Assembly (NCBI GenBank): GCA_944470555.2
Contig: OX104127.1
Coordinates: 119,688,741-119,752,740, forward strand
Direction of reading: 5' to 3'
From: Heterobilharzia americana
Taxonomy: Eukaryota > Platyhelminthes > Trematoda > Strigeidida > Schistosomatidae
DNA: 64,000 nucleotides
Shown: piece by piece, positions 45,108-57,039 of the stretch
How the letters are laid out: each line of letters starts with the position of its first letter
How positions within the stretch are numbered: position 1 is the stretch's first letter
Notes under the pieces: generated by a model
What the model was told of the DNA's origin: nothing
Database searches by the model: none
What the model saw: the letters and a program-made list of their open reading frames with translations, nothing else
Program-made: the position numbers and the translations under genes

Positions 45108-45817
45108 TTAGTCCCTTGGGTTCCTAGTGGAACATAGGGCTTCAGTAGCACGCCTCCAGTGACCTCTGTTCTCTGAGATCTTTTGAACCTGGTCCCACGA
45201 CAGCCCAGAAGCTCTCATTTCCTGCTCGCACGACCTCCTCCATGTCACCCTTGGACGTCCAACTCGTCGCTTCCCATGGGGATTCCACTCGAGGGCCTGA
45301 CGCGTGATGTCCTCCGTCGGCCTTCTCAGTGCATGGCCAATCCATCTCCACTTCCTCCCAGTGCATATTTGTTGACTGATAGGTTCTTGGTTGGTTCGTT
45401 CCCAGAGTTCCTTCTTGTTTATTCTTTCTGGCAATCCATCTGATCTTCAGTAGCGAGCCAGCGTAAGCAGTTGTTGATGAATGTCTGTAGTTTATTGGAA
45501 ATCCCTTTCGTGACGCGCCAAGTCTCTGAACCATACAGGAGCACTGACTTGACGTTGGTGTTGAAAATCCGTATCTTGTTCCGCATGCTGAGTGCAGAAG
45601 ATCTCGACACTGGTTTCAGGCTAATGAATGCCTGTCTTGCTTTTCCGATTCTGACTTTGACGTCCTCGTCCGTCCCGCCTGTAGTTGAAACAGTGCTTCC
45701 TAGATAAGTGAAGGAGGTTACTTCCTTTAAGTTTCTCCCGTTGACAGTGATTGGAGTTTGTTGTTGTTGATGGTGGTGGTGCGGTATCTTCATCACTTCT
45801 GTCTTCTCTATATTCAC
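45108..45817 (-). pseudogene. RTE-B1 C-terminal region in two frames
   Basis: First frame (45,419-45,817): MNIEKTEVMKI, VTSFTYLGSTVSTTGGTDED, KSVLLYGSETWRVTK. Second frame (45,108-45,434): NKKELWERTNQEPISQQI, WRWIGHALRRPTEDITRQAL, GKRRVGRPRVTWRR. The frames overlap by 16 bp with a shift near 45,425. This region recurs as separate 3-prime fragments at 54.1, 60.0 and 63.9 kb. Confidence 0.85.
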
Positions 45818-47042
45818 CTGAAGGAAGTCCCGTCTTCGCTGCCTCTTCTATCAACTTGTTAGTTTTTGCCTGCAGATCTTCAAGTTTATGTGACATTAGG
45901 CATAAGTCATCGGCGAAATCCAAGTCTTCTAGGTTCTTTTCCGTCGTCCAGTGTATCCCCCTCTTCTCGCTGCCTACTGTTTGTTGCATGATCCAGTCGA
46001 CCACAATCAAGAATATCATGGGGGATAGTAGGCAACCTTGTTTCACTCCTGTCTTCACTTCAAAGGCATCACTGAGCTTCCCATTATGGATTACTTGGCA
46101 TGTAGCATCTTCATATAGTTGTTGAATGAGGCGGATAAAGGTTTGTGGTACTCCGTAGTATTGAAGCAGTTTCCAAATTACTTCTCGGTCGACGCTGTCA
46201 AACGCCTTCTCAAAGTCGATGAAGTTGAGGTGGAGAGGTGATTGCCATTCTATGCTCTGTTCTATGATGATACGAAGCGTTGCAATTTGGTCTGCACATG
46301 ATTTGTACTTCCTGAAGCCTGCCTGTTCCGGTCGTAGTTTTGAATCCAGTGCATCCCTTAGCCTCTCCAGGATGATGCGGCTTAATATTTTACTTGGGGT
46401 GGACAGGAGAGTGATTCCGCGCCAGTTCTTGCAAGCACTGAGGTCTCCCTTCTTCGGCAGTTTGACAAGGTAACCCTTCTTCCAATCGTCAGGTACCTTC
46501 TCTTCCTTCCACACCTTCTGCAATAGTGGTGTGAGCATGGCCGCTGTTGTCTCTGCATCTGTTTTCAGTGCTTCTGGCGGCATTCCATCTGGTCCTGCTG
46601 CTTTCCCGCATTTCAGTAGCTTTATGGCATTCAGGACTTCCATTTTCGTTGGGGGATTATTGTTCACTTGTAGTTCAGCGGCTGCAGGTGGTATTTCTGG
46701 ACGAAGTGCAGGTGGTGGTCGATTCAAGAGCTTCTTGAAGTGGTCGGCCCATCGTTTCCTCTGTTTCTCTTCTTTTGTAATTAAATTTCCTTCTTCATCT
46801 TTTATTGGTTTCATCTGTGTTGGTCTCTTCCCTGATAGCAACCTGGTTATTTGATACAATGTCGTCAGGTCTCTGTCTCTCCTACCTACAGCCTGTTCTG
46901 CTTCACTTGCCAGTGTTTCGTAGAAGTGTCTTTTGTCTTTGCGTGCACTCTTCTTCACTTCTTTGTCCAGTGTTTTATACATTGTGCTCAGTTCCTCTTG
47001 TCGTTGAGCATCCTTGCACTGGTTTATCTTCTGCTTCACCAT
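45621..47042 (-). pseudogene. RTE-B1 reverse transcriptase part
   Basis: 473 residues in the next frame. Motifs are KCGKAAGPDGMPPEAL, YLVKLPKKGDLSACKNWRGI, LRPEQAGFRKYKSCADQIAT, FIDFEKAFDSVDREVIWKLL, GVKQGCLLSPMIFLIVVDWI and FADD at 45,906-45,917, all intact. The reading frame is lost near 45,820, shortly after SHKLEDLQAKTNKLIEEA. The catalytic core is therefore undamaged, but the protein cannot be made as one chain. Confidence 0.88.
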
Positions 47043-48120
47043 CCTCCTCTCTCTGCTTTATCAGCTTCCATGTGTCCGTCGAGATCCATTCCTTGTCTTC
47101 TTTCTTCTTCCTTCCTAATACTGTTGTGCAGGTTTCTTTCCACATAGCTTTCAAAGACTTCCAGTGTTCTTCCACACAGGTTTCTTCAGGGATGTTGCTC
47201 GATGTCTCCCATTTTGTCTTGATGGCTGCCTTGAAGATCTCCTTTGTAGTTTCATCCTTCAGTTTCCGAGTGTTGTACTTGGGTTGAGGTCTATCACCAG
47301 CTTCCTTGAAGGCTTTTAACTTGATTTGGAAGGTTCCTTGCACTAGGTAGTGGTCTGAACCTACATCTGCTCCTCTTCTTGACCTTGTGTTAAGTAGACT
47401 GCGTCTCCATTTTCTTGAGATTGAGATAAAGTCGATTTGATTTTTAGTGTGTCCATCTGGTGAAATCCATGTCGCTTTGTGGATATCTTTGTGCCTGAAC
47501 ACACTGCCTGCAATCACCAAATCGTTGAATGCGCAGAATTCTGCAAACAATTCTCCATTCTCATTCATTTCACCTAGCGCCTCTCGACCCATGGTTAGTT
47601 CTCTTCCTGTGTTGTCCGCTCCCAGTTTGGCATTCATGTCGCTCATCAGAATTTTGATATCGCCAACTGACGTCTTGTCCAGTGTTGATTGAAGTTGTCT
47701 GTAGAAATCCTCCTTTTTCTCTTGCTCTGCATTATTTGTAGGTGCATAACATTGTATGATTGTGGCCTTTCTTCCTTTTGAGTTGAATCTTGCTGTCATG
47801 ATCCTGGAGGAGATTGGTTCCCACTGCATGAGAGCCTTCGATGCTGTTGGGGACATCATGATAGCCACTCCATAACTCAGTGTGCTCGTGGTTGTCGTCT
47901 GGTTGACGATATCGGAGTAGATTATTGATTCTCCAGTTGACAGTTTGGAGAGTCCACTCCCATCCCATCTGCTTTCGCAAATCCCAAGCACTTCGATGTT
48001 ATACCTTCTCATCTCCCTTGCAATCTGGGCTGCCTTACTGGGTTCAAACATGGTGCGGACATTCCATGTCCCCACGTTTACTTTCGCTTTCATCGAGAGA
48101 AGACACATCGGCCCGGCCAA
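46975..48120 (-). pseudogene. RTE-B1 AP endonuclease part
   Basis: 381 residues. Motifs are VNVGTWNVRTM (catalytic Asn), GICESRWDGSG (catalytic Glu), IIQCYAPTNNAEQEKKEDFY, KILMSDMNAKLG (Asp-x-Asn), IDFISISRKWRRS and GADVGSDHYLVQG (the SDH catalytic end). The domain itself looks complete. A frameshift at about 47,030-47,050 separates it from RT, and the last roughly 20 residues of this frame are out of phase. The start at 48,120 is the first ATG upstream of the endonuclease motif; another lies four codons on. Confidence 0.85.
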
Positions 48121-48343
48121 TTGGCTTCCCGAAGGCTTTCACCAACTGGCGTCATTTCGCCTCTCCGATTCCAGTGAGGAATAAGTTTGTTTTCATTTTT
48201 TATATTTTGTTTGTGCTTTGAAGTTTGTTTAGCGGTTAGATTTGTTTTACGGGGTAGGGTTGCTAGCCCTATGCCCAACCTTCCCTGTATACCCGGGCTT
48301 AGGACCGGCTAGTAACTAGTAAACTAGTTAACCAGGCGAGGTT

Positions 48344-48354
48344 GTTATGTTGTA
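48344..48354. repeat. RTE-B1 target-site duplication, 5-prime copy
   Basis: gttatgttgta, identical to 45,078-45,088. Confidence 0.9.
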
Positions 48355-48510
48355 TACTAGTACATTATATGAGGACATAATTCTTCTATTAACCTCTATA
48401 GCTATGAAATGTAACACACTTTCTGATTTCAATAGGCTTTCAATCCTGGCTTCTGGATTAGGCTGACAAAGATGCAACAGTGGCAGGATAACTTCAAGCT
48501 TAGCGTTCAT
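48344..48510 (-). CDS. CR1-B ORF1, N-terminal piece
   Basis: Starts with ATG at 48,510 (MNAKLEVILPLLHLCQ) and runs to VLVYN at the RTE-B1 insertion site. The few codons below 48,344 that stay open come from RTE-B1 and are not part of this protein. With the pieces at 44,886-45,077 and 40,380-40,932 it makes 912 nt: 303 codons and a stop with no internal break. The ATG choice is the first in frame; the upstream sequence contains stops. Confidence 0.85.
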
Positions 48511-48599
48511 GTCTTGCAGTGACTTCTGCTAGGTTATCAAATCCTCCTTATTTTACGCGAAGTGTTATATAGCTCCGGTATCAAACCGAGTACCTTAGC

Positions 48600-51500
48600 T
48601 TCAGGACCTCTTCTAGGGCTTGACTTGAACCAGTTAGCGAACGTGCTCTTTTAGTTTTGACGCTAGGATTAAGCGCAGCACATATACGTTTGTTGGACTG
48701 CACCATGGTTGAGCAGTAGTAGTTACCCGTTTATTGGGTTCATTAATTCCGAAAAACAAGTAATATAACCAGCAGTTACAGAAGGCCATAGCAACGACTT
48801 ATGTAGCAAATGTGATAGTTATTGGTAAGTGTTTCTTTACAGTTTCGGTAAAGTATATTGCAAAACCATTATGTATCGAAGTTAATAGCGTTAGTTTGTG
48901 ACTAAATAAAGTGAAACAGACAAACAACTCTTTAAGTTAGTCCTCGTTTTAGTTCCTCTGTTTTTCCAGCAGTAATTTCTTGCGTCCCACTGTGTATATC
49001 CAAATGAGTGTCTCTTGAAGGTAGTATTCGTTAACGTTCCAGAGGCGGGATATGATCCTCAGGAGGTTGAGTTTCTGAGAAGAGGAAGCGATATATTCTC
49101 CGAATTTTTCTTCTCTACAGACGGGAGATCTACTAAACCACACAGAGTACCGATATAAAACACCTCCATATGCAGGAGCAATGTAACGTCTAATTTGTAT
49201 CAGTGCGATGATATATCCATGAGTGCGAGGCCGAGAAGGAACACAATAGAGTAGCCAAATTGAATATTCTATTTTGGTAGACCAGACCAAAATACCGATG
49301 AGTTCCGATCAGCCGGCCAGACGTCCGCTTACAAGCAACGTAACACATCGACGTGCCGAGTGGCGTGGTTTCTTGTCCGTGAACCTTCATCTTAACAAGC
49401 CAGTTAAAACTACGAAGGTCACCATCAACATTGAATTTCGACTATTGATTTTGAGAAGTCATTTACCGCTACATGCCTATGAATAGGGCTTTTGAGGACG
49501 CTTGATTATGGGTTAACTGATGTTGCCCGAGAAGGAAGTTTGTCTTTGGATGAATATTTGAACTTTTGACGTCGACACTGTCTGGAATGATGAGACTTAT
49601 ACTCATCTGATGTATAACCACGGAAATGGAACTTCTGACTTGCTTTAGTAGAAAACTAACGTTTGAAAGGTACAAAATATGCCAGGATATTTGAAGATTT
49701 TGTCTTTTATGAACGAAAAATTTCGACGTGAACGCACAATTTCACGCAATGACAAATCTCCCGGGAATTGTTAGGAACATCTCAACTCACATAAAGGAAC
49801 TTATGTTTGAACAGACAGGGAAAAGAACTTCTAGGTGTTAGTAGACAGTTCATTGTAACTACATGTTTGACCTGTGATACTTAAGTCACACGTCATTAGT
49901 ACAGTGATAATATAAATTAACTAGCAAGTGTTTGGCAGCAAAAGTGAGTTTAACCGTATGTTACAGTTGGAATTCGCTTTTCCTTTTAAATTACAGTAGA
50001 CCTGGGAAATACTAATGGCCCCTAAGTAAAGCCAAATGGACAGGTACTCATGAGAAGACAGTATATCTCTGAACAAACAGACCGTCACAGGTGGATTATC
50101 TATCACCCACATGCAAAGTTTTCTTCAGTCTTCAGAATGTCAGTATGCTCGGTACAATTGACTAGGCGAAGGCTTGCCATAGGATTACTGTGACTGAGAA
50201 AGATATTCCAAGAATAGTTGCAGTGACTACTTTCTAACCATGCGAGTTCATACGATTGTTTCCAGGCCTTCAGAATGTCGCATAGATGATTCAAGAATAC
50301 ATAGATGACCCATTTCGGAACCTACCGCTAGCTAAGAACTGCACACAGGATTTCTTATTTGCCACTTTGAATCCCAAAAAGCATGAGCATCATGCTAGTG
50401 CAGTGTTACGACTTCCAGAAAACTAAATGGCTGTCACTCAGTCAGTGGTTGTCAGGTTGTGGAAAGACAAGGTAGAGACAATCCATTCATACCTAGCCTA
50501 GGCTGACGCACTCAAGCAACTAGTTATCAAAGCCAATTTTGTTGCGTGTGTTTTGGTTTTTATGTTTGTTACGTATTCAAAACCACTGACCATTCATTTT
50601 TCTTCGAGTGTTTTGGACTTGGTTGGTTTCGCTTTAGGTTTGGGAACTCTAGGGATTCATGTCTTCATTACACGCTGCTTGGTGAGTTTGTTGTGGCAAC
50701 TTCGACATGTAGCCAGTCAGTTGTAAATTATATAATAAGCTGTGTTTGACTTAGTGACATGGGACGGTTGTGCCTAAAGTGGAAAGTGACCACTCAGTTG
50801 TACGATCGAAAATTACACAGCGGTTTATTTTATGAACTGTCACTGACGTGATTAGCATACGATATAGGGATACTAAACTTTCGGGATGGATTAGTTGAAA
50901 GAGGAAAATTAACTGCCATTGCAGAAAGAAACAGTGCCTTTGAGTGGGACCCAAAGTTAGCTTAATAAAAAGTGATCACTCTACTTTTGCATATTTTACC
51001 AAGAAGCATTTGAGAAAGCAAATTTCCTGATAAATATTTTGGATCTCCGAGATAATTAAGGAAGTCGGTAACATACTAGTATCACCGAATACTGGGTGAT
51101 AAAGATAGATTTCGTCTGCCACCATATGATTCTAAAAAGGCTTTTTATTCGGAAAATGAGAAGACCGATGAAAAAAGGCAGTTACTAGCAAACGTGAATC
51201 CAATAGTCACTAGCTTTTCATGATTCATAAACATATCAGGTCTTATCTTCTGGCTGACGGAGGAGTAGGACTCAGTATTCTCCCACCGTTCTCTGTTGAA
51301 TGACAAGACACTCACCAATGTCTACCCGCACAGACCGCCAAAAATCTCGCAAATACAGCTGAGGACAGAAGGGGATCGCATTAGACTCTAGTTTACACTG
51401 GCCATTCATAAGGTATTTCATCGATGTGGGAGTATCTTTTTCTGATATTAATGTGAGCTGCTTAAATCAATTTAGTTTATTAGAACGGCACAAGCCACAT

Positions 51501-54090
51501 GAACTTCGTGTAGCGTGACACATTTATTCAGGATCTATTGCCTAGGGTTCGACGAGATTCGACGTCGATGCTAACCTTCAATGTTTAACTGGAATCACTA
51601 AGCTGAAGGCACCCGGTCAAGCATCCTCGCCATTTGGCACGCTGTCGTGTTACGTTGCACTGCTCGTAATCGACCCTCTAGCCAGTTACTTGGAACGCAT
51701 CGGTATCTTGGCACGACGCCGCAAATATACTATTCCATCTGACTACGCTATTGTGTTCTTCCTTGGTCTCCTATTCGTGGGTACATAACGAGTTCGAATA
51801 ATTAGTGATTGACCTCTGCGTCTGTCAAGTTCGCATCGGGACATTTCCTGCATTCGATTTATTAGAACAGTCCACTCAGCTTGAGTTTGCTGACCGAGGA
51901 CGATGATTGTTTCGTCCAGTGAGAATTCTAAATACTTGCAAGGTTCTTTGAGTGAGCGCAACACATGTAAAGGTGTAGAACTGAGACATAATTTATCACG
52001 TCACCATGGAGTGCCCCAGTAACTTGTCGACCAAAATGTCATCAACAAGATCACAAAAAACTACAAACCACAAAGAGATAGTTCCACTGAACACAAAAAT
52101 CTCAGTAGGGTTTGTGTTACCGACAGTTCATCATCAATTCACTTAGTGCCAAAAGAGACTTTCGAACTACCAAGGATTCTGACAGGATCTTATTTCTGCA
52201 GGAAGATGATTCCGAAAACCCCCATAATAATAATAACCATTATCATTCTCTCAAATACAAGTATACACCGGTTTACAGGCGTGGTTATGTACTTATGACA
52301 GTTTGACAGTTCGGGCTGATACAGTTTCATTGTTCAAAGATAATCAGCAGGTTTATATAAGTAGAAGTAATAAACAGAACACAATCAGATTATGGATGAC
52401 TAAATTTTCTACACGTTAGTTTTTCGTGACGATGGATTTCATTCATGTTTCTCAAAAGAAAGGAATATGGGACAAATGTTAAACAGGTTATTGAAAGTAA
52501 CTCACTTCTAACACAGAGAGAAATGATGATATACACATGTAGTTTGCCAACACCAAACATTGGCTGATTATTTGTGTTATAAACTCAAAACAGTAGTATA
52601 TCTTATCATGACAGTAGTTTGGCCAAAGTTTATAGTAAGAGGAATTTCATTTAACTGTACTCAAGGCACAATAATCAAACATGAGTGCAAAATTAGAAGA
52701 GGTAACTGTCAGTTTAGCGTGCAAAACCGACTGCTGCGTTACTGATATATCCTATCTTTTCACCCCTGCTAGGGCTGACTATCTCCGAGGGCATCACAAG
52801 AAAATTCAAAAACCGCGGTCGAATCAACTTAGCGTGAATCTGCGTTTCTCCTATCTGGAACTCCTTAAATCAGCAAGTAGTATCAGAACCTTCTGTCAAC
52901 GCGTTCAAGGAGAAACTAGATCTTCACAGAGATATCTTCTGTAAAGATTGACACAGGCCAACTGGCTTACTACTCTTATGAATGAAAACTGAGTGATTAC
53001 GAGGAACATTAAAAGGTAAGTATGAGCATAAATACTACAAAATATGAGTGCTCTTTAGAATAAAGAACTCACAAGCAGCACAAAGATAATCGTTTAACCG
53101 CATAGAAAGTTCGTCGGATGTGTAATCACGATGTTAGATAGCAGTTTCTGAGTATAATGTTTCATATTTGGATGAGAATAGTAAGCCCCATGATTTTCTG
53201 GTGGCACCGATACTTTTACTTTTGAAGTCCATTGACCTGCCTTATTTACTGGATATGGACACGCATGCTTCTACATCACAGTGCGCTGAAAGCACCCGAA
53301 TATTGTCTTCACCTGAGAATATGAATAACGCCGACTAAGGTGTAGTCAGCAATTATGAGACGGAAGATGTATATGTACAAAGAGCTCTGTATTTTTATGG
53401 TCAATTTGTTCATCCCATACGTCCACATTCTTTTACCAGTTGTCATTTTAACAATAACACATTTACGTAATTTGCATGAATATAGACTGCATGCACGTCT
53501 ATGTTTGTCTGTCTAAAAACTGTTGAGGCCGTACTTTGGGTGTTTTAGGGGAAAATGTTTGGGCGCACTTTGAAATTTTTGACAATTTCATGCGCAGCCA
53601 TGCATTGTCGACAGTAATCCCAAAGTTCTTAATGACGTTTATTATCCAAAAATTTCAAAGTATTTGCCCGTCTGGGGTTTTCACCATGATGAAAATGATA
53701 TCAGGCGATGCATGCCTGATTCCAGAGCAGCATCTACAGAGGTGAAGAGAAAACGAAGAACACAACAAAAGAAAACCGGAATAATACGATGAAACTACCT
53801 TGTGAAAGCTGAGAATTGTAGTCAATAGAGTTTTGTTGGTAGCATTTGTCATGAAAAGTAATAGAACATTTTTCGTTAGTGCAATACTGACTTCTAGCTT
53901 TGTACTTATATCTACCCAAGTTGCATAAGTAGTCGGGATTTCTTAGGAAGTACTTTTTGAGTAGCCTACCGTATAGTACTGGTAGTGCAGCAGTATTTTC
54001 TGATGATTGTAGATGGTCTACAAGCGGTTCTAAATTCAGTTTAATGGACCTGCCTGCGTGATCCAATTATTCAAATCTTAAAATACTTTG
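48600..54090. other. Long interval with no assigned gene
   Basis: AT-rich sequence. The frames (for example 48,949-49,290 -, 50,546-50,749 +, 52,681-52,944 +, 53,734-54,066 -) carry no conserved motif, and neighbouring frames do not combine into a longer protein. The first 100-200 bp probably contain the CR1-B 5-prime UTR. Confidence 0.4.
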
Positions 54091-54104
54091 TTTTATTGAC
54101 CTAT

Positions 54105-54805
54105 AGAGAAACTTGAAGGAAGTAGCCTCTTTCACCTATCTAGGCAGCACCGTTTCAACTACAGGCGGCACGGGCACAGATGAGGACGTCAAAGCCAGGA
54201 TCGGTAAAGCAAGACAGGCTTTCATTATTCTGAAATCGGTATGGAGATCTACTGCACTCAACATAAAGCGTGAACAAGATCCGGATTTTCAACACCAATT
54301 CAGTCAAGTCAGTGCTGATATATGGTTCAGTAACTTGGCGTTTCACGAAAAGCATTTCCAATAAACTATAGACATACGTCATCAGTAGCTGCCACCTACA
54401 CTCACTCGATACTGACAGTGAAGATCAGATGGTCAGAATAATAAGAATAAGTGACAAGGAACTCTGATTGGCAACGAAACAACCAACCAAGAATCTATCA
54501 CCCAACAAATATGCAGATTAAGAAAGTGGAGATGGATTGGATTGGGTATGGACTGAGAAGGCCAATTGGGGACATCACGCGTCATGCCCGGCCAGGCCAG
54601 GCCGTGGAGTGGAACCCAGATGGGAAACGACGAGTTGGGCGTCCGATGTGAGGGTGACATCGAGGAGATGGTGTGAGGAAGAAATGAGAGCTTGTGAGCA
54701 GTCGTGGAGCCAGGTTTTGAAGACTGCAGTAGAGTGAGTGGAATGGAGACATGCTACTGAAACCATATGTTCGACTAGGAACTTAAAGGATAAATAATAA
54801 TATAA
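54105..54805 (+). mobile_element. RTE-B 3-prime fragment (+)
   Basis: Begins with NLKEVASFTYLGSTVSTTGGT (also in RTE-B1), continues through ARIGKARQAFIILKSVWRST, then WIGYGLRRPIGDITRHA and GKRRVGRP. It ends in the 3-prime UTR with a short aataataatataat tail near 54,805. It is a typical 5-prime truncated LINE insertion with frameshifts throughout (frames 54,113-54,364, 54,451-54,651, 54,537-54,737). Confidence 0.85.
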
Positions 54806-56780
54806 TGGAAATTCCATTATCATTTCAAAAGATTTGGGTTTATTAGGTTCACCATATGGGACTCTGTCGAAGGTTCTTCCGAAATCAAGGATAGTTGTTA
54901 ATATGTTACCACTACTTAAAAGTACTATAGTGTAGTCAAAACAGATAATGTATGGATGACGAAAATAATGTACTCGAGTATTCGATAATCTTTTTCATTA
55001 CCCACAAGGCGGTAAACATAATATCTATTTTTCGGTGGTTGTTGATACATGCTGTTGACACAGTTTCGCTTACAGATATCACTTAAGAAATTTTACAGCA
55101 TAGACAGTATACGGTTTAATCAAGAGACATGGAATATACTTTGACTAAGAGAAGTTGTATGCGACTTCGATTGCTTTAAAGTTAGATAAAACTTATTCCA
55201 CCATGGTCAGTATTTCTTGAAAGTTTGAAGAAGAAGAAGAAGAAGACTTCTTTCCGAATGTGTTTTAACGTTAAAATCTGTGTCAATTAATTGTGTACCA
55301 GATCTTCAACAGAAATCAGTGGCGGAAAAGTTCCAATCAGTATCGATAAAGTGTACAACGAATATTTCACATACTTGTTCGCCTTTATTGTTTGTAATAC
55401 CTACTTAAAAAGGTTTTTACACTAAGTATCTGATAATTAGACAATTTACTTTTAAGCATGATTGAGATTCCGTTAAAATAATATAGTGCCTGTCTACTTT
55501 GGATTGCCTTATTTCCAAGCTTTCAAATTGTTGATGCCTAGATGTGATTGTGAATGATTGCAAATGAAACTGGGAATAATGTATTATTGAATTCATAGTA
55601 GTTTGTAAAATGCTTCTTTAGGCACCTCTTCTTGACGTTAATGCCATACCTATGTTTATGATCAGTTTGATATTAGTTATCTCCATTGATGATCTAGTTT
55701 CTGGAATTGGTTTAATGTTATTAAAGAAGTTTGTGAGTATCTCATTTAAAGAGTGATTGGTGAGTTAAGAGTCCTGGTTTCAGCTTTTAATCAAGTCCTG
55801 GTATAGTTCGTAACCAGCCTGTTCATAAATTCATAATGGTACCTGATAAATCAATTAAATATGAATCAAATAGTTCTTAATTTGGGGGTAGTGAGAACTA
55901 CGTGTATCTTGCAGTTCCCCTTCCATTGCATAACGTGCATTATCATGGTAGAATAACCAATATCTGGTAAATAGTATACCAACCTAACTCCGAACGGCGT
56001 TAAAATACACTTAGTTATATTACTGGAAACAGTGTTCTTGGCATTCCTCGCCCATGTTTCAACATCAAATTGTCTTATTTTCTACACGGTAAGGCTCCCA
56101 TTACCTCACTCCTTCATGCTAAAATTTACTTCGTTTTCAGAAGCAAATGCATATCGTTTAGTTATTCCTTATCCCACAGATTCTTGCTTAGACATATTGA
56201 CTGATATGCTCCACTGTTTGGATGAATAGTTTCAGCGCTATACTTTGTGTTTACTGTATATTTAAGGCACAAAAGACACCTTCCTGGAGCATGACTACAT
56301 CCGTTTAGGATGAGGTTACTTGTCGTACCGTTCATCACCTAAATATCACTATTCTATATTCCTCTGAACCAAATTTCCCTCCTACAAACTATAACTGCAC
56401 AGTTAGAAGTTACTGACCACTATTTCATTGTAGTCTGTTACAGATAAAATAGATAGTTTTTGTGCAACTACTCTCGCATCTGCAGCTGAGTTCCTTTTCC
56501 TTAATTCTACTTAAGTATTGCGATAAATTGTTCCACATTCACGTTTCTTTCTCTTTCTGACACAATTTCACAATCCAACTACTGGATAACGATTATTTTG
56601 ACACTTCTCCCTAAATTTATAACTCCAGTCGGAATTGTATTTAGAAATGTTGTTATTAAATGTTGCTTATATCTAAACATGCAGATTCTCCGACTCATGA
56701 TAGACATTCGCCTCGTAATGAAGCAAACTGAAACTGATCTCATATGAAGCGCCGATCTTGAAGATATGTTGAATATTTCA
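54806..56780. other. Interval with no assigned gene; one (GAA)n microsatellite
   Basis: AT-rich, no coding motif. At 55,230-55,249 there is a (GAA)6 tract followed by cttcttt, so the strand could fold back locally. Confidence 0.45.
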
Positions 56781-56794
56781 ATTTGTTATTCATC

Positions 56795-57020
56795 GTAGAC
56801 TGACATCAGTTGGAGGAACAAATGAAAACCTGGGAGCACTGGACAGCTGCTTCGTCCTAGTATGGGGTTCCTCAGCAGTGCTCACCCACGACCCCACCAG
56901 CCAGGGATTGAACCCGCGACCTTCAGGTTCCGTAGCCAGCACATTTCCATTGAGCCACTGGGTCAGAATCCAATGGTCCATATTTCTAACTTCTGTTAGC
57001 TCACGATATAGTGTAACCGC
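56795..57020 (-). mobile_element. Pol III SINE-like repeat with hammerhead (SmA-like copy 1)
   Basis: On the reverse strand: an A-box-like gtggctcaatgg near 56,955, a B box gggttcaatccctgg near 56,910-56,924, then a hammerhead and a conserved tail (ccaactgatgtcagtctacg). This is the architecture of the schistosome SINE-like repeat with an internal pol III promoter and a ribozyme. The left end is near 56,795; the right end is uncertain. Confidence 0.8.
56835..56884 (-). ncRNA. Hammerhead ribozyme, degenerate, inside the SINE-like repeat
   Basis: Reverse strand order: gcactgCTGAGGA, stem II around acccc / ggac (atacta loop), GAAGC, stem III agcagct, GTC, then cagtgct. The conserved GAAAC is GAAGC and stem II has one mismatch. 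Stem I (gcactg with cagtgc) is fully complementary. The topology is type I with a minimal stem III. Cleavage is probably weak or lost. Confidence 0.75.
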
Positions 57021-57039
57021 CACCCAATTTCATCGTTGA

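Larger units (their letters stand above)
45089..48343 (-). mobile_element. Full-length RTE-type LINE (RTE-B1)
   Basis: A 3,255 bp element with a 5-prime end near 48,343 (shared with RTE-B2 at 21.3 kb) and a (AAT)n 3-prime tail at 45,089-45,105. It is flanked by an 11 bp perfect TSD. It belongs to a different RTE family from RTE-A: protein similarity is limited to shared motifs. It sits in ORF1 of CR1-B, in the same orientation and 192 bp away from RTE-A in the original sequence. At least three frameshifts interrupt the enzyme. Confidence 0.92.
36500..48600 (-). mobile_element. CR1/Jockey-type LINE split by two RTE insertions (CR1-B)
   Basis: One host element on the reverse strand. ORF1 starts at 48,510 and is interrupted by RTE-B1 (45,089-48,343) and RTE-A (40,944-44,885). 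ORF1 ends at 40,380, and ORF2 (endonuclease, RT, C-terminus) occupies 39,660 to about 36,920. The 5-prime limit beyond 48,510 and the 3-prime limit near 36,500 are guesses. Each insertion has its own TSD. Without the insertions the element would be about 4.8 kb, a normal size for a two-ORF LINE. Confidence 0.85.

Noticed and set aside
46805..47287. A 160-codon forward frame rich in Ser, Leu and Phe
   Set aside because: It is the complement of the RTE-B1 endonuclease-RT coding strand. Similar shadow frames occur over RTE-B2 (19.5-21.2 kb) and RTE-A (42.3-42.8 kb).
55230..55249. (GAA)n tract as an important repeat array
   Set aside because: Only six units; an ordinary microsatellite.
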